Shown piece by piece: positions 1-8,701 of a stretch of DNA of 64,000 nucleotides. Positions within the stretch are counted from its first letter, which is position 1, and the number at the start of each line of letters is the position of its first letter. The translations under genes and the position numbers were made by a program. The DNA is from Modicisalibacter xianhensis. GTDB taxonomy: Bacteria > Pseudomonadota > Gammaproteobacteria > Pseudomonadales > Halomonadaceae. The stretch spans positions 186,001 to 250,000 of the forward strand of contig NZ_FOPY01000002.1 in assembly GCF_900113605.1 (NCBI RefSeq), read 5' to 3'. The notes beneath the pieces are model-generated. The model worked only from the letters and a program-made list of their open reading frames with translations, had not been told where the DNA came from and did not search any database.

Positions 1-2
1 GC

Positions 3-713
3 GAGATGGTCGAGCAGCGGGTTCCATATACCGAGCGCGGCATCATCAGCTTGGCGACCATCCAGAGCGCACTGGGCAACAGCTTCCGCATCACTGGCCT
101 GGACTCACCCACCGAGGCCGAGGAACTGGCCCTGCTGCTGCGTTCCGGCTCGCTGGCGGCGCCGATCTACTTCGTCGCCGAGCGCACCATCGGCCCGAGC
201 CTGGGCAAGGCCAACATCGAGCAGGGTGTTCTCTCGGTGCAAATCGGCATGCTGCTGGTCGTGCTGTTCATGCTGGTGCGCTACAAGGCGTTCGGCGTGG
301 TGGCCAACCTGGCCCTGGCAACCAACCTGATTTTGTTGATTGCCGCCCTGTCGATGCTGGGCGCCACACTGACGCTGCCGGGCATTGCCGGTATCGTGCT
401 GACGCTGGGCATGGCGGTGGATGCCAACGTGCTGATCTTCGAGCGCATCCGCGAGGAGATACGCGCCAAGATGCCCATCCAGCAGGCCATCCATGCCGGC
501 TATGAACGTGCGTTCACCTCGATCGTCGACGGCAACATCACGACCCTGCTGGTCGCGGTGATCCTGTTCTCGATCGGCACAGGCCCGGTGAAAGGCTTCG
601 CCGTGACGCTGTCGCTGGGCATCCTGACGTCGATGTTCACGGCCATCCTGGTGTCGCGCGCCATCGTCAACCTGTCAGTCGGCGGCAAGCCGGTGAAGAA
701 ACTCTGGATCTGA
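3..713 (+). CDS. secD: Protein translocase subunit SecD, C-terminal part (5' end outside window)
   Basis: This is the C-terminal 236 residues of SecD, the inner-membrane RND-like subunit that with SecF uses the proton-motive force to help pull proteins through SecYEG. The reading frame is open at the left edge, so the ATG at position 6 is internal and the gene is truncated only by the window. It shows the end of the P1 periplasmic domain and then the membrane block. The conserved segment [17 protein letters not shown] lies near residues 138-154 and the last helices end in [17 protein letters not shown]. secF follows after 12 bp, the normal secD-secF arrangement. Confidence 0.97.
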   Translation, partial: EMVEQRVPYTERGIISLATIQSALGNSFRITGLDSPTEAEELALLLRSGSLAAPIYFVAERTIGPSLGKANIEQGVLSVQIGMLLVVLFMLVRYKAFGVVANLALATNLILLIAALSMLGATLTLPGIAGIVLTLGMAVDANVLIFERIREEIRAKMPIQQAIHAGYERAFTSIVDGNITTLLVAVILFSIGTGPVKGFAVTLSLGILTSMFTAILVSRAIVNLSVGGKPVKKLWI

Positions 714-725
714 AGGGGCAACGCG

Positions 726-1634
726 ATGCGACAGTTCGATTTCATGGGCAAACGCCGCCTGGCCTTCATCGGCTCCGGCGTGCTGCTGCTCGTTTCCCTC
801 ATCACGCTGCTTTTCCAGCAGTTGAACCTGGGTCTGGATTTTACCGGCGGAACGCTGGTGGAAGTCCGCTATGCCACCGCCCCTGCACTGGATGCCGTGC
901 GCCAGGCATTGGAAGGCGCCGGCTTCCAGGATGTCTCGGTACAGACCTTCGGCAGCGCCAGCGAGGTGCTGGTCCGTCTGCAGCAAGCCTTCGATCCTGG
1001 GGTAGGCGAGCAGGTCACGCAAATCCTGCGCCAGACCGGCGAGAGCGTCGACCTGGTGCGCGCCGAGTTCGTCGGCGCCCAGGTCGGTGGCCAGCTGCGT
1101 GACCAGAGCGGCCTGGGCATGCTGGTTGCGCTCGGCGTGGTGATGCTCTATGTGGCGTTCCGCTTCCAGTACAAGTTCGCCTTCGGCGCGCTGCTGGCCC
1201 TGGTCCACGACGTGATCATCGTGCTCGGCGTATTCTCGCTGTTCCAGCTCGACTTCGACCTGACGGTCCTGGCGGCGATCCTGGCGGTCATTGGCTACTC
1301 GCTGAACGACACCATCATCGTCTACGACCGGATTCGCGAGAACATTCGCAAATCCCGCACTGACGACATGGCGGCGATCTTCAATGATGCCATCAACGCC
1401 ACGCTGTCACGCACCCTGGCCACGTCAGGTACCACGCTGCTGGTCCTGCTCGCCCTGCTGCTGCTGGGCGGCGACATGATTCATAACTTCGCTTTGGCCC
1501 TGATCATCGGGGTAGGCATCGGGACATTCTCCTCCGTTTATGTCGCCTCGGCCCTGTTGATCGTGCTCAAGCTGCAGCGCGAGGACCTGATCCCGGCGAA
1601 GAAGGAAAATGCCGAAGAGGAAGAGCTGCCCTGA
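726..1634 (+). CDS. secF: Protein translocase subunit SecF
   Basis: This 302-residue protein has the usual SecF length and layout. A first membrane helix lies near residues 15-33, followed by LGLDFTGGTLVEV (the SecD/SecF signature), a periplasmic P4-like domain to about residue 130, and five further helices. The motif SLNDTIIVYDRIRENIR near residue 197 is the conserved SecF membrane-loop motif. It works with SecD and YajC as the accessory motor of the Sec translocon. It is co-transcribed with secD and its message should end at the hairpin 25 bp downstream. The acidic tail (ENAEEEELP) is unremarkable. Confidence 0.98.
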   Translation: MRQFDFMGKRRLAFIGSGVLLLVSLITLLFQQLNLGLDFTGGTLVEVRYATAPALDAVRQALEGAGFQDVSVQTFGSASEVLVRLQQAFDPGVGEQVTQILRQTGESVDLVRAEFVGAQVGGQLRDQSGLGMLVALGVVMLYVAFRFQYKFAFGALLALVHDVIIVLGVFSLFQLDFDLTVLAAILAVIGYSLNDTIIVYDRIRENIRKSRTDDMAAIFNDAINATLSRTLATSGTTLLVLLALLLLGGDMIHNFALALIIGVGIGTFSSVYVASALLIVLKLQREDLIPAKKENAEEEELP

Positions 1635-1659
1635 GCGGCCAACCCGCCTGCTCGATTTC

Positions 1660-1684
1660 ACCCCGCCTCGGCGGGGTGTTTTCG
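1660..1684 (+). terminator. Intrinsic terminator after secF
   Basis: A perfect 9-bp stem (CACCCCGCC / GGCGGGGTG) with a 2-nt loop is followed directly by TTTT. It lies between secF and the convergent regulator gene and should end the sec transcript. Confidence 0.9.
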
Positions 1685-1695
1685 TTGGAGCCGGC

Positions 1696-3099
1696 TCAAT
1701 CGCGCCCTTCACAGCGCAGCCCATGCTTTCGCAACTTGCGCACCGCACTGGGCTGGCTGATTCCCAGCCGCTGGGCGATCTCGTAGGTACTGCGCGCCGT
1801 CCCGCACAGCGAGGCCAGGATACGGGCCTCGTGGTTGTCCATGGCCTGGCGCAGGGTCTGCCCTTCGGCCAGCAAGGCACTGACTTCTTCGAGGTTTACG
1901 CCGGAAGAGACCGGCAATCCCGCCGGCCCCTCGTCTCCCGGCGCGCCGATGACACCGCCCGGCGCCGCCAGCCAGGCACGCTCCAGCCAGTTCTCGAGTT
2001 CGCGGACATTACCGGGCCAGTCGCGGCCCATCAACTCCGCCCATAGCGAAGGATGCAGTACCTTGGTTTGTTCGTAGCGCTGGTTGAGCCGGTCGAGCTG
2101 CAGTTCGACGAGCGCGGGAATATCCTCGCGGCGCTCGCGCAGCGGAGGCAGCGTGACCGGAATCACGTTGAGCCGGTAATAGAGATCGAGCCGGAACTCA
2201 CCGCTTTCGACGCGGTGTGCCAGGTTCTGGTTGGTGGCCACGACCAGCCGGAAATCCACGCGCCGGGGCTGGGTATCACCCAGGCGTGTCAGGTAGCCAT
2301 CCTGGATGACCTTGAGCAGTTTGGTCTGCATGACCAGCGGCAACTCGGCGACTTCATCGAGAAACAGCGTGCCGCCGTCGGCCATCTCCAGCACCCCCGC
2401 CTTGCCCTGGCGGGCGGCACCGCTGAACGCACCGGGCTGATAGCCGAACATCTCGGATTCGAACAGCGACTCGGGAATCGCTGCACAGTTGACATCGACG
2501 AACGGCCCCTTACCGCGCCGGCTCCAGCGATGCAGTTGCCGGGCGAAGGCCGTCTTGCCGACGCCCGATTCACCCAGCATCAGCACGGTGGCATCGCTGG
2601 GCGCGACGCGCTTGAGCAGCAGCGCAATCTCGCGCATCACCTCGCTGCGCACCTTCAGAGAATCCAGGGACAGCTCATCCCCCAGCGAGGCTTCGGCACC
2701 GCGCTTGAGATGCTCGCTGAAACGCTGCTGCAGCAGCGTGTACTCATCCTGCAGCAGTTGCACGTCAGTCAGGTCCATCGAGCGCGACACCACGCGCACC
2801 AGTTCCCCATCGGCAAACACCGGGTAGGCCTGGGCAATGACCCGGCGGCCGGTACCAGTCTGCTGCATCAATTGTGCCGGCCGATGGGTACGCAGTACCT
2901 CTTCGGTTACCGAGGGGCGCAGCACGCCCTGGGCCACGAGATCATGAACGGTACTGGCCCGGAGTTCCTCGCGACTCAGGCCGTAGACGGCGGCACACCC
3001 CGGGCTTACATCCAAAATCTGGCCATCGGCAGCGGCAATGAACAAGTGATCGTGCGCCGTGTCGACGACGGTTCGGAGAATGGCGGCATTGATGTCCAT
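1696..3099 (-). CDS. Sigma-54-dependent transcriptional activator (PAS - AAA+ - Fis/TyrR-type HTH), likely regulator of the guanidino-compound operon
   Basis: The 467-residue protein starts with a PAS sensor (about residues 10-120). Its central AAA+ domain carries Walker A GESGVGKTAF, Walker B GGTLFLDEVAEL and the R-finger region. A C-terminal helix-turn-helix (TYEIAQRLGISQPSAVRKL) follows. It lacks a receiver domain, so it probably senses a small ligand, like RocR/PhhR-type activators. The sigma-54 contact loop reads GAFSGA rather than GAFTGA. It is divergent from the ureohydrolase operon, whose intergenic region contains a textbook -24/-12 promoter and dyad sites, so control of that operon is a strong inference. 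The exact effector (arginine, 2-ketoarginine or 4-guanidinobutyrate) is unknown. Confidence 0.92.
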   Translation of the reverse strand: MDINAAILRTVVDTAHDHLFIAAADGQILDVSPGCAAVYGLSREELRASTVHDLVAQGVLRPSVTEEVLRTHRPAQLMQQTGTGRRVIAQAYPVFADGELVRVVSRSMDLTDVQLLQDEYTLLQQRFSEHLKRGAEASLGDELSLDSLKVRSEVMREIALLLKRVAPSDATVLMLGESGVGKTAFARQLHRWSRRGKGPFVDVNCAAIPESLFESEMFGYQPGAFSGAARQGKAGVLEMADGGTLFLDEVAELPLVMQTKLLKVIQDGYLTRLGDTQPRRVDFRLVVATNQNLAHRVESGEFRLDLYYRLNVIPVTLPPLRERREDIPALVELQLDRLNQRYEQTKVLHPSLWAELMGRDWPGNVRELENWLERAWLAAPGGVIGAPGDEGPAGLPVSSGVNLEEVSALLAEGQTLRQAMDNHEARILASLCGTARSTYEIAQRLGISQPSAVRKLRKHGLRCEGRD

Positions 3100-3127
3100 G
3101 AGGCAATCCAGCAGCAGGCAAGCGGGC

Positions 3128-3196
3128 GATTCATCATCGTATCACGATTCTTTTTTGAATCATTCACAGACCCAGATTGATTCAATAATGAATCAA
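3128..3196. promoter_or_regulatory. Upstream activator sites (GATTC-N6-GAATC dyads) for the sigma-54 activator
   Basis: Three dyads of the same form lie between the divergent genes. At 3128-3143 is GATTC-N6-GTATC (one arm imperfect), at 3146-3161 is GATTC-N6-GAATC, and at 3179-3194 is GATTC-N6-GAATC, extended to TTGATTCA/TGAATCAA at 3177-3196. The two perfect sites start 33 bp apart, about three helical turns. They sit roughly 45-110 bp upstream of the -24 element, the usual place for enhancer-binding protein sites, and they also overlap the regulator's own 5' region. Binding by the neighbouring activator is inferred. Confidence 0.75.
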
Positions 3197-3235
3197 CGGG
3201 CCGTAAAGCCGGTCCGTTATCAGTGACTTACAAGT

Positions 3236-3250
3236 TGGCATGCTTTCTGC
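3236..3250 (+). promoter_or_regulatory. Sigma-54 (-24/-12) promoter of the guanidinobutyrase operon
   Basis: The sequence TTGGCATGCTTTCTGC has the invariant GG at 3237-3238 and GC at 3249-3250 separated by exactly 10 nt, as required for RpoN holoenzyme. Transcription should begin near 3262, about 35 bp before the ureohydrolase ATG. Confidence 0.85.
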
Positions 3251-3295
3251 TTTGAACAATAAGAAACGGTAGTCATAACAACGTATGGAGTCTCC

Positions 3296-4258
3296 ATGAC
3301 CGACAGTCCCTCTCGCTTCAACCAACCGCTCGGCGGCAACGAGATGCCGCGCTTCGGTGGTCCCGCCACCATGATGCGCCTGCCCACCCAGCCGACGGCA
3401 CAAGGCCTGGACGCGGCCTTCATCGGCGTGCCGCTGGACATCGGCACTTCCAACCGTCCCGGCGCCCGTCTCGGTCCGCGACAGATCCGCGATGAATCGC
3501 GCATGCTGCGTCCCTACAACATGGCGACACGTGCCGCCCCCTTCGACAGCATTCAGGTGGCGGATATCGGCGATGTGCCAATCAACACGTTCAACCTGCA
3601 GAAGAGCGTCGACATCATCGAAGCCTTCTACGACGAGGTACTCTCCCACGGCACACGCCCGCTGACATTGGGAGGCGACCACACCATCGTGCTACCGATC
3701 CTGCGCGCCATGAAGCGCAAGTACGGCAAGGTCGGGCTGATCCACGTCGATGCCCATGCCGACATCAACGAGCACATGTTCGGCGAGGCCATCGCCCATG
3801 GCACGCCGTTCCGTCGTGCTGTCGAGGAGGGCCTGCTAGATGGCGAACGCGTGGCACAGATTGGCCTGCGCGGTACCGGCTACGCCGCTGACGACTTCGA
3901 CTGGAGCCGTGAGCAGGGCTTCCGTGTGGTGACTGCCGAGGAGTGCTGGCACAAGTCGTTGACGCCGCTGATGGAAGAGGTTCGCGCCAAGATCGGTGAC
4001 GGCCCCGTCTACATCAGTTTCGACATCGACGGTCTCGATCCGGCCTATGCCCCGGGCACCGGCACGGCAGAGATTGCCGGACTGACCGTACCCCAGGGGC
4101 TGGAGATCATTCGCGGCGCATGGGGCCTCGACATCGTCGGCGGCGATCTGGTCGAGGTGGCGCCGCCCTACGATACCAGCGGCAATACCGCGCTGGTGGG
4201 CGCCAACCTTCTCTACGAGATGCTGTGCATCCTGCCGGGGGTGCAGCGCCGCTCCTGA
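3296..4258 (+). CDS. gbuA: Ureohydrolase, probable guanidinobutyrase (agmatinase/arginase superfamily)
   Basis: This 320-residue manganese hydrolase carries the family metal-binding motifs GGDHTI, HVDAHADIN and SFDIDGLDPAYAPGTGT. The N-terminal block NQPLGGNEMPRFGG and the segment RPYNMATRAAPFDS resemble, as I recall them, Pseudomonas GbuA/GpuA (guanidinobutyrase/guanidinopropionase) more than classical SpeB agmatinase. It would release urea from 4-guanidinobutyrate to give GABA. It heads an operon with a 2-ketoarginine decarboxylase-like enzyme and an aldehyde dehydrogenase, which supports that substrate. The start is set by GGAG five bases upstream. Agmatinase remains the main alternative. 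Confidence 0.85.
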   Translation: MTDSPSRFNQPLGGNEMPRFGGPATMMRLPTQPTAQGLDAAFIGVPLDIGTSNRPGARLGPRQIRDESRMLRPYNMATRAAPFDSIQVADIGDVPINTFNLQKSVDIIEAFYDEVLSHGTRPLTLGGDHTIVLPILRAMKRKYGKVGLIHVDAHADINEHMFGEAIAHGTPFRRAVEEGLLDGERVAQIGLRGTGYAADDFDWSREQGFRVVTAEECWHKSLTPLMEEVRAKIGDGPVYISFDIDGLDPAYAPGTGTAEIAGLTVPQGLEIIRGAWGLDIVGGDLVEVAPPYDTSGNTALVGANLLYEMLCILPGVQRRS

Positions 4259-4344
4259 GGCTCATCAAGTACCGTATCGCTCGCCGCTCATTGGCCGATC
4301 GGCGGGCGCGTCTTCACTGGATCGACAACAACAATGGGTGTCTT

Positions 4345-5730
4345 ATGTCCTCTTCCCTCGACGCGACCACGGATCGCGCAACCAACGGCGGCAAGCTCAA
4401 TCGCTCCGGTTTGTTCAAGTTTCTGATTCCCTCGCTGATCGGGGTCGGCATGTTCCTGGTGCCGTTCACGGTGGGCGATACCATCAACATCGGTATGGGC
4501 CTGCTGGCCGATGGCCTCAAGGCGCTGCTTGGCGATGCCCTGCCGGCCATTGCCGTCGGCGTGCTGTGCCTGTCAGTGCTGCTCACCGCCTGGGTGAAGT
4601 TCGGCAACCCGCGCTGGGGACAGCAGCGCGCCATGAAGGAGCTGTTCGAGGTCGCGCCGCTATGGTTCGGCATGCGTATCCTGGGCGCGCTGTTTGCCGT
4701 GATGACCTATTTCCAGGTCGGGCCGGCGTTCGTCATCGCCGACTTCACCGGCGGTGTCATGCTCAACGACCTCGCCCCGGTGCTGCTGACGTTCTTCTTC
4801 TTTGCCGCCCTGCTGCTGCCCTTCCTGGTCGACTTCGGTTTCATGGAATTCATCGGCAGCCTGGTGCGCAAGCCGTTTCGCATGATCTTCGGCCTGCCCG
4901 GCCGCAGCGCCATCGATGCCACCGCATCATGGATGGGCTCGGGCACGGTGGGCGTGCTGATCACCACCCAGCAGTACGAGCAGGGCTATTACAATCGCCG
5001 CGAGGCCTCGGTGATCGCCACCAACTTCTCCATCGTGTCGATTGCCTTCGCCCTGCTGGTGACCAGCTTCATCGGCATCAATCACCTGTTCATCCCGTTC
5101 TACCTCACCGTGGTCGTGGCCGGGCTGATCGCCGCAGTGATTGTGCCGCGCCTGCCACCGCTGTCGCGCAAGCCGGACACCTACTATGAACCGGTGGGAT
5201 GCCGGCTCGAGGAGGAGAGCACCGGCAACCAGGGCATCCTGCGCTTCAGCCTCAACCAGGCCATCGCCCGTGCCGAGCAGGCTCCCGGCCCACGCCAGTT
5301 GCTGCGCCATGCCGTACTCAACGTTGCCGATATCTTCCTGGCGCTGCTGCCGCTGGTGATCGCCATTGGTACCGTGGCGCTGATCCTTGCCGAGTTCACA
5401 CCGCTGTTCACCTGGCTCTCGTACCCGATGGTGCCGGTCCTCGAATGGCTGCGCATTCCCGAGGCGTCCGCCGCCGCCCCGGCCACGCTGGTGGGCTTCG
5501 CCGACATGTTCCTGCCCGCCGTGCTGGCGACCAACATCGAGAGCGAGCTGACGCGTTTCGTGATCGCCTGCCTGTCGCTGACCCAGTTGATCTACATGTC
5601 GGAGATCGGTGCACTGCTGCTGAAGTCGCGCATTCCGCTCAAGCTGTGGGAGCTGGTGGTGATCTTCCTGCTGCGTACGGCGATCACCTTGCCGATCATC
5701 GCCTTCATCGCCCACGTCTTCGTGTTCTGA
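4345..5730 (+). CDS. YjiH-family multi-helix membrane protein (nucleoside-recognition/Gate domain), putative transporter
   Basis: A 461-residue polytopic inner-membrane protein with about ten hydrophobic helices. It shows the family features of YjiH proteins: an early helix LIPSLIGVGMFLVPFTVGD and a Gate-like segment with GLPGRSAIDATASWMGSGT. The first in-frame ATG is at 4345; longer versions of the frame overlap gbuA. Family function is not established. Its place between the ureohydrolase and the decarboxylase makes transport of a guanidino compound, GABA or urea plausible, but this is inference only. The next gene begins 7 bp downstream. Confidence 0.8.
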   Translation: MSSSLDATTDRATNGGKLNRSGLFKFLIPSLIGVGMFLVPFTVGDTINIGMGLLADGLKALLGDALPAIAVGVLCLSVLLTAWVKFGNPRWGQQRAMKELFEVAPLWFGMRILGALFAVMTYFQVGPAFVIADFTGGVMLNDLAPVLLTFFFFAALLLPFLVDFGFMEFIGSLVRKPFRMIFGLPGRSAIDATASWMGSGTVGVLITTQQYEQGYYNRREASVIATNFSIVSIAFALLVTSFIGINHLFIPFYLTVVVAGLIAAVIVPRLPPLSRKPDTYYEPVGCRLEEESTGNQGILRFSLNQAIARAEQAPGPRQLLRHAVLNVADIFLALLPLVIAIGTVALILAEFTPLFTWLSYPMVPVLEWLRIPEASAAAPATLVGFADMFLPAVLATNIESELTRFVIACLSLTQLIYMSEIGALLLKSRIPLKLWELVVIFLLRTAITLPIIAFIAHVFVF

Positions 5731-5737
5731 GGCTGCC

Positions 5738-7342
5738 ATGACCTGTGCCGAACTGTTGATACGCCTGCTGCACGAGCGCTACCACGTCGACACCGTATTC
5801 GGGATTCCCGGCGTGCATACCGTGGCGCTCTATCGCGGTCTGGAAGGACAGGCCATCCGTCATGTCACCCCGCGCCACGAGCAGGGCGCGGGCTTCATGG
5901 CCGACGGCTACGCTCGCGCCAGCGGCAAGCCGGGCGTGTGCCTGATCATCACCGGGCCGGGCATGACCAATATCGCCACGGCGATGGGTCAGGCCCTGGC
6001 CGACTCGGTGCCGATGCTGGTGATCTCCAGCGTCAACCGGCGCGACACCCTGGGACGTGGCCAGGGCCGACTGCACGAGCTGCCCAGTCAGCAGCAGACG
6101 CTGGCCGGGGTCTCGCGCTTCAGCCACACCCTGCTCGATCCGGATGCGCTGACGGAAGTGCTGGCCCGGGCCTTTGCGGTGTTCAGCTCGGCGCGGCCGG
6201 GGCCGGTGCACATCGAGATCCCCATCGACCTGTTCGATGCCCCGGCAACGCCGCCCGCGTCCTGGCGGGCTCCGGTACTCTACCGCCCCGCACCCGATCC
6301 CGACGGCATCGCCCAGGCTGCCAGCTGGCTGCGAGAGGCCGAGCGGCCGCTGGTCCTGCTTGGTGGTGGCTGCGTCGATGCACCGGCCATGGCCCGTACG
6401 CTGGTGGAGCGCCTGGACGCACCCTGCGCCACTACCATCAATGCCAAGGGGCTGTTGGGGCGCGATCATCCGCTGGACATCGGCGCGAACACCTCGCTGC
6501 CTGCCGTGCGGCAACTGGCACGCGAGGCGGATGTAATCCTCGCCGTGGGCACCGAGCTCGGCGAGACCGATTACGACGTGGTCTTCGACGACGGTTTCGC
6601 GCTCGACGGTCGTCTGATTCGCATTGACATCGACCCCGAGCAGCTGGCGCGCAACCAGATGACCGCACTGGGCCTGGTTGGCGACGCGGCGCGCGCCCTG
6701 GCCATGCTGCTCGAGCACGTTCCCGACGCGCTGTCCCGCGATGGCGCCCAACGCAGCCGTGCCGTCCGGGATGCCCTGGCACTGGGCAGCGACCCGACAT
6801 TTGTGTCGTTCGTTCCGCTCTATGCCGCGCTGGCAGACCACTTGCCCGACGCCATTCTCGTCGGCGACTCCACCGCCCCGGTCTATGCCGGCAATCACCT
6901 CGTCTCGCAACCCGAGCCCCGGCGTTACTTCAACGCCTCCACCGGCTACGGCACCCTTGGCTACGGCCTGCCGGCGGCGCTCGGCGCCCAGCTTGCCCGC
7001 CCCGAGCTGCCGACAGTGGCACTGGTCGGCGACGGCGGCGTGATGTTCACCCTGAGCGAACTCGCCACCGCCGTGGAAGAACGGCTGCCGGTGGTGATCG
7101 TGCTCTGGCACAACGCCGGATACGAGGAAATCCGCCGCTACATGGACGCTCACGGCGTGGCTCGCCTCGGCGTCGACATTCAGGCACCGGACTTCCAGCA
7201 GCTTGCCGCCGGCTTCGGCTGTGCCTCACAGCGAGTCGCAACGCCTGCCGAACTGGCAGGCGCGCTGGCCTCACGGCCCGACGCGGCGCCCTACCTGATC
7301 GAGATCGATGCGGCAGCCTGGCAGGCTTCGCTCGTTGCTTAG
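5738..7342 (+). CDS. aruI: Thiamine-diphosphate-dependent decarboxylase, probable 5-guanidino-2-oxopentanoate (2-ketoarginine) decarboxylase
   Basis: This 534-residue enzyme has the three-domain acetohydroxyacid synthase/decarboxylase fold. The catalytic glutamate lies in RHEQGAGFMADGYAR (near residue 47), a central Rossmann-like domain follows, and the ThDP/Mg motif is GDGGVMFTLSEL with a distal WHN. It resembles AruI-type enzymes that decarboxylate 2-ketoarginine to 4-guanidinobutyraldehyde. The flanking guanidinobutyrase and aldehyde dehydrogenase genes complete that route. No regulatory subunit gene (ilvH-like) is adjacent, which argues against acetolactate synthase. The transaminase or oxidase making 2-ketoarginine is not in the window. 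Confidence 0.82.
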   Translation: MTCAELLIRLLHERYHVDTVFGIPGVHTVALYRGLEGQAIRHVTPRHEQGAGFMADGYARASGKPGVCLIITGPGMTNIATAMGQALADSVPMLVISSVNRRDTLGRGQGRLHELPSQQQTLAGVSRFSHTLLDPDALTEVLARAFAVFSSARPGPVHIEIPIDLFDAPATPPASWRAPVLYRPAPDPDGIAQAASWLREAERPLVLLGGGCVDAPAMARTLVERLDAPCATTINAKGLLGRDHPLDIGANTSLPAVRQLAREADVILAVGTELGETDYDVVFDDGFALDGRLIRIDIDPEQLARNQMTALGLVGDAARALAMLLEHVPDALSRDGAQRSRAVRDALALGSDPTFVSFVPLYAALADHLPDAILVGDSTAPVYAGNHLVSQPEPRRYFNASTGYGTLGYGLPAALGAQLARPELPTVALVGDGGVMFTLSELATAVEERLPVVIVLWHNAGYEEIRRYMDAHGVARLGVDIQAPDFQQLAAGFGCASQRVATPAELAGALASRPDAAPYLIEIDAAAWQASLVA

Positions 7343-7378
7343 CCCTGAGCCTTTTCCCAACCACAAGGAACAACAAGA

Positions 7379-8701
7379 ATGAACACTGCCAAGACATCGT
7401 CGGCCTTCGGTCAGGATACGCTGGACGCCGTCTCTCATGAACGCAGCCTGGGACTACCTGGTACCTTCGCGTTGTGGCTGGGCGCCAATGTGGTGGTCAC
7501 GACGATCCTTACCGGAATGTTCCTGTCACCGGACCTGGCCTTCCTGCATGCCATGACTCTGGTCTTTCTCGGCTCGGCCATCGGCATCGTGCCCCTGGTC
7601 CTGATCGGTGTAATGGGCCAGCAGACCGGCATGACGACCATGGTCCTGGCGCGTGGCACCTTTGGTCGAATGGGAGCCGTGTTCCCGGCTTGGGTCAACC
7701 TGCTGGCACTGGTGGCGTGGAGCTGGATCCAGGCCCTGCTGGCCGGGATGAGCCTTGACTATGCCGTGCAGAGCCTGACCGGCTACTCCAACGTGGCCCT
7801 GTTCACGGTGATCTGCGAGGGCCTGGTCGTGCTGATCACGCTGCGCGGTCACCTGGGTATCGAGACTGCCGAGAAGATCGCTGCCGTGCTGATGCTGCTG
7901 CTGGCCGGCGTGGTGGTCTACGCCCTGGCCACCAACTACGACCTGCCGAGCATCGTCGAGATGCAGGCCCGCGGCGGGCTGGGTGCCGGCGTGGCATTCG
8001 ATATCGTCATCGCCACCGCCTTCTCGTGGATTCCGCTGGCGGCGGACTACAATCGCCACTGCAAGAGCCTGCGTGCCGCCGTGGCCGGCACCTGGGGTGG
8101 CTACGTCACCGCCACCCTGGTCGCCATGGGCCTGGGTGCCAGCGTCTCGGCGCTGTCGGTGGCCATCGGCTTTCCGCAGACCTACGATCCGACCCAGTTG
8201 CTGAGCGGCTTCGGCTTCGGCCTGCCGGCGGCGCTGGTGATCTTTTTCTCGGTGCTGACCACCAATGTGATGTGCGTCTACAGCGCCACGCTCTCCTACA
8301 TGAGCACCGCGCCGCGCACACCATTCTGGAAACCGGCGCTGGTGATCGGCGTAATCTCGGTCGTGGGCTCCCTGATTCCCGGCATCCTCGATCAGTTCCA
8401 GACCTTCCTGCTGATCATCGGCAGCGTGTTCATCCCCGCCTTTGCGCTGATGATCGTCGACTACTTCCTGCTCGGCCGCGAGCGCTACAGTGCCGATCAG
8501 TTGCTCGGCCATACCGGTACCCTGCCCGCGATCAATCCGGTCGCTTTCGTCAGCTACGGGGTCGGCGCCGCCCTGGCCTACTACTGGAACTGGGTGGCGC
8601 CGCTGGATTTCGGCGCTTCGCTGCCGGTCTTCGTGATCACCGGCGCGCTCTACTTCGTGGCCAGCCGTCTCACCCGTCGTTCAGGCAGGGCCGTGGCATG
8701 A
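7379..8701 (+). CDS. NCS1-family (purine-cytosine permease-like) transporter
   Basis: A 440-residue inner-membrane protein with about 12 helices. It has the CodB/NCS1 pattern: an N-terminal segment with SLGLPGTFALWLGANVVVTT and GQQTGMTTMVLARGTFG, and a central FSWIPLAADYNR loop typical of substrate-binding helices. It is preceded by an AAGGA ribosome-binding site. Members import nucleobases, allantoin, hydantoin or thiamine precursors. Here the operon suggests a guanidino compound or a related nitrogen source as substrate, which is not proven. The stop codon overlaps the next start by 4 bp (ATGA). Confidence 0.87.
   Translation: MNTAKTSSAFGQDTLDAVSHERSLGLPGTFALWLGANVVVTTILTGMFLSPDLAFLHAMTLVFLGSAIGIVPLVLIGVMGQQTGMTTMVLARGTFGRMGAVFPAWVNLLALVAWSWIQALLAGMSLDYAVQSLTGYSNVALFTVICEGLVVLITLRGHLGIETAEKIAAVLMLLLAGVVVYALATNYDLPSIVEMQARGGLGAGVAFDIVIATAFSWIPLAADYNRHCKSLRAAVAGTWGGYVTATLVAMGLGASVSALSVAIGFPQTYDPTQLLSGFGFGLPAALVIFFSVLTTNVMCVYSATLSYMSTAPRTPFWKPALVIGVISVVGSLIPGILDQFQTFLLIIGSVFIPAFALMIVDYFLLGRERYSADQLLGHTGTLPAINPVAFVSYGVGAALAYYWNWVAPLDFGASLPVFVITGALYFVASRLTRRSGRAVA

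Noticed and set aside
1696-3099. Calling the activator TyrR/PhhR
   Set aside because: The HTH is TyrR-like, but the neighbours are guanidino-compound genes, there is no aromatic-metabolism gene nearby, and the upstream dyads do not look like TYR boxes (TGTAAA-N6-TTTACA).
3296-4258. Calling the ureohydrolase agmatinase (speB)
   Set aside because: Possible, but no arginine decarboxylase or putrescine genes are near and the AruI-like and ALDH partners favour guanidinobutyrate.
5705-7153. 482-residue open frame on the minus strand opposite the ThDP enzyme
   Set aside because: Composition dominated by Gly/His/Gln/Arg as expected from the complement of GC-rich coding DNA; no domain motif, and the plus-strand gene is clear.
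5738-7342. Acetolactate synthase large subunit
   Set aside because: No small subunit gene is adjacent and the context is degradative.
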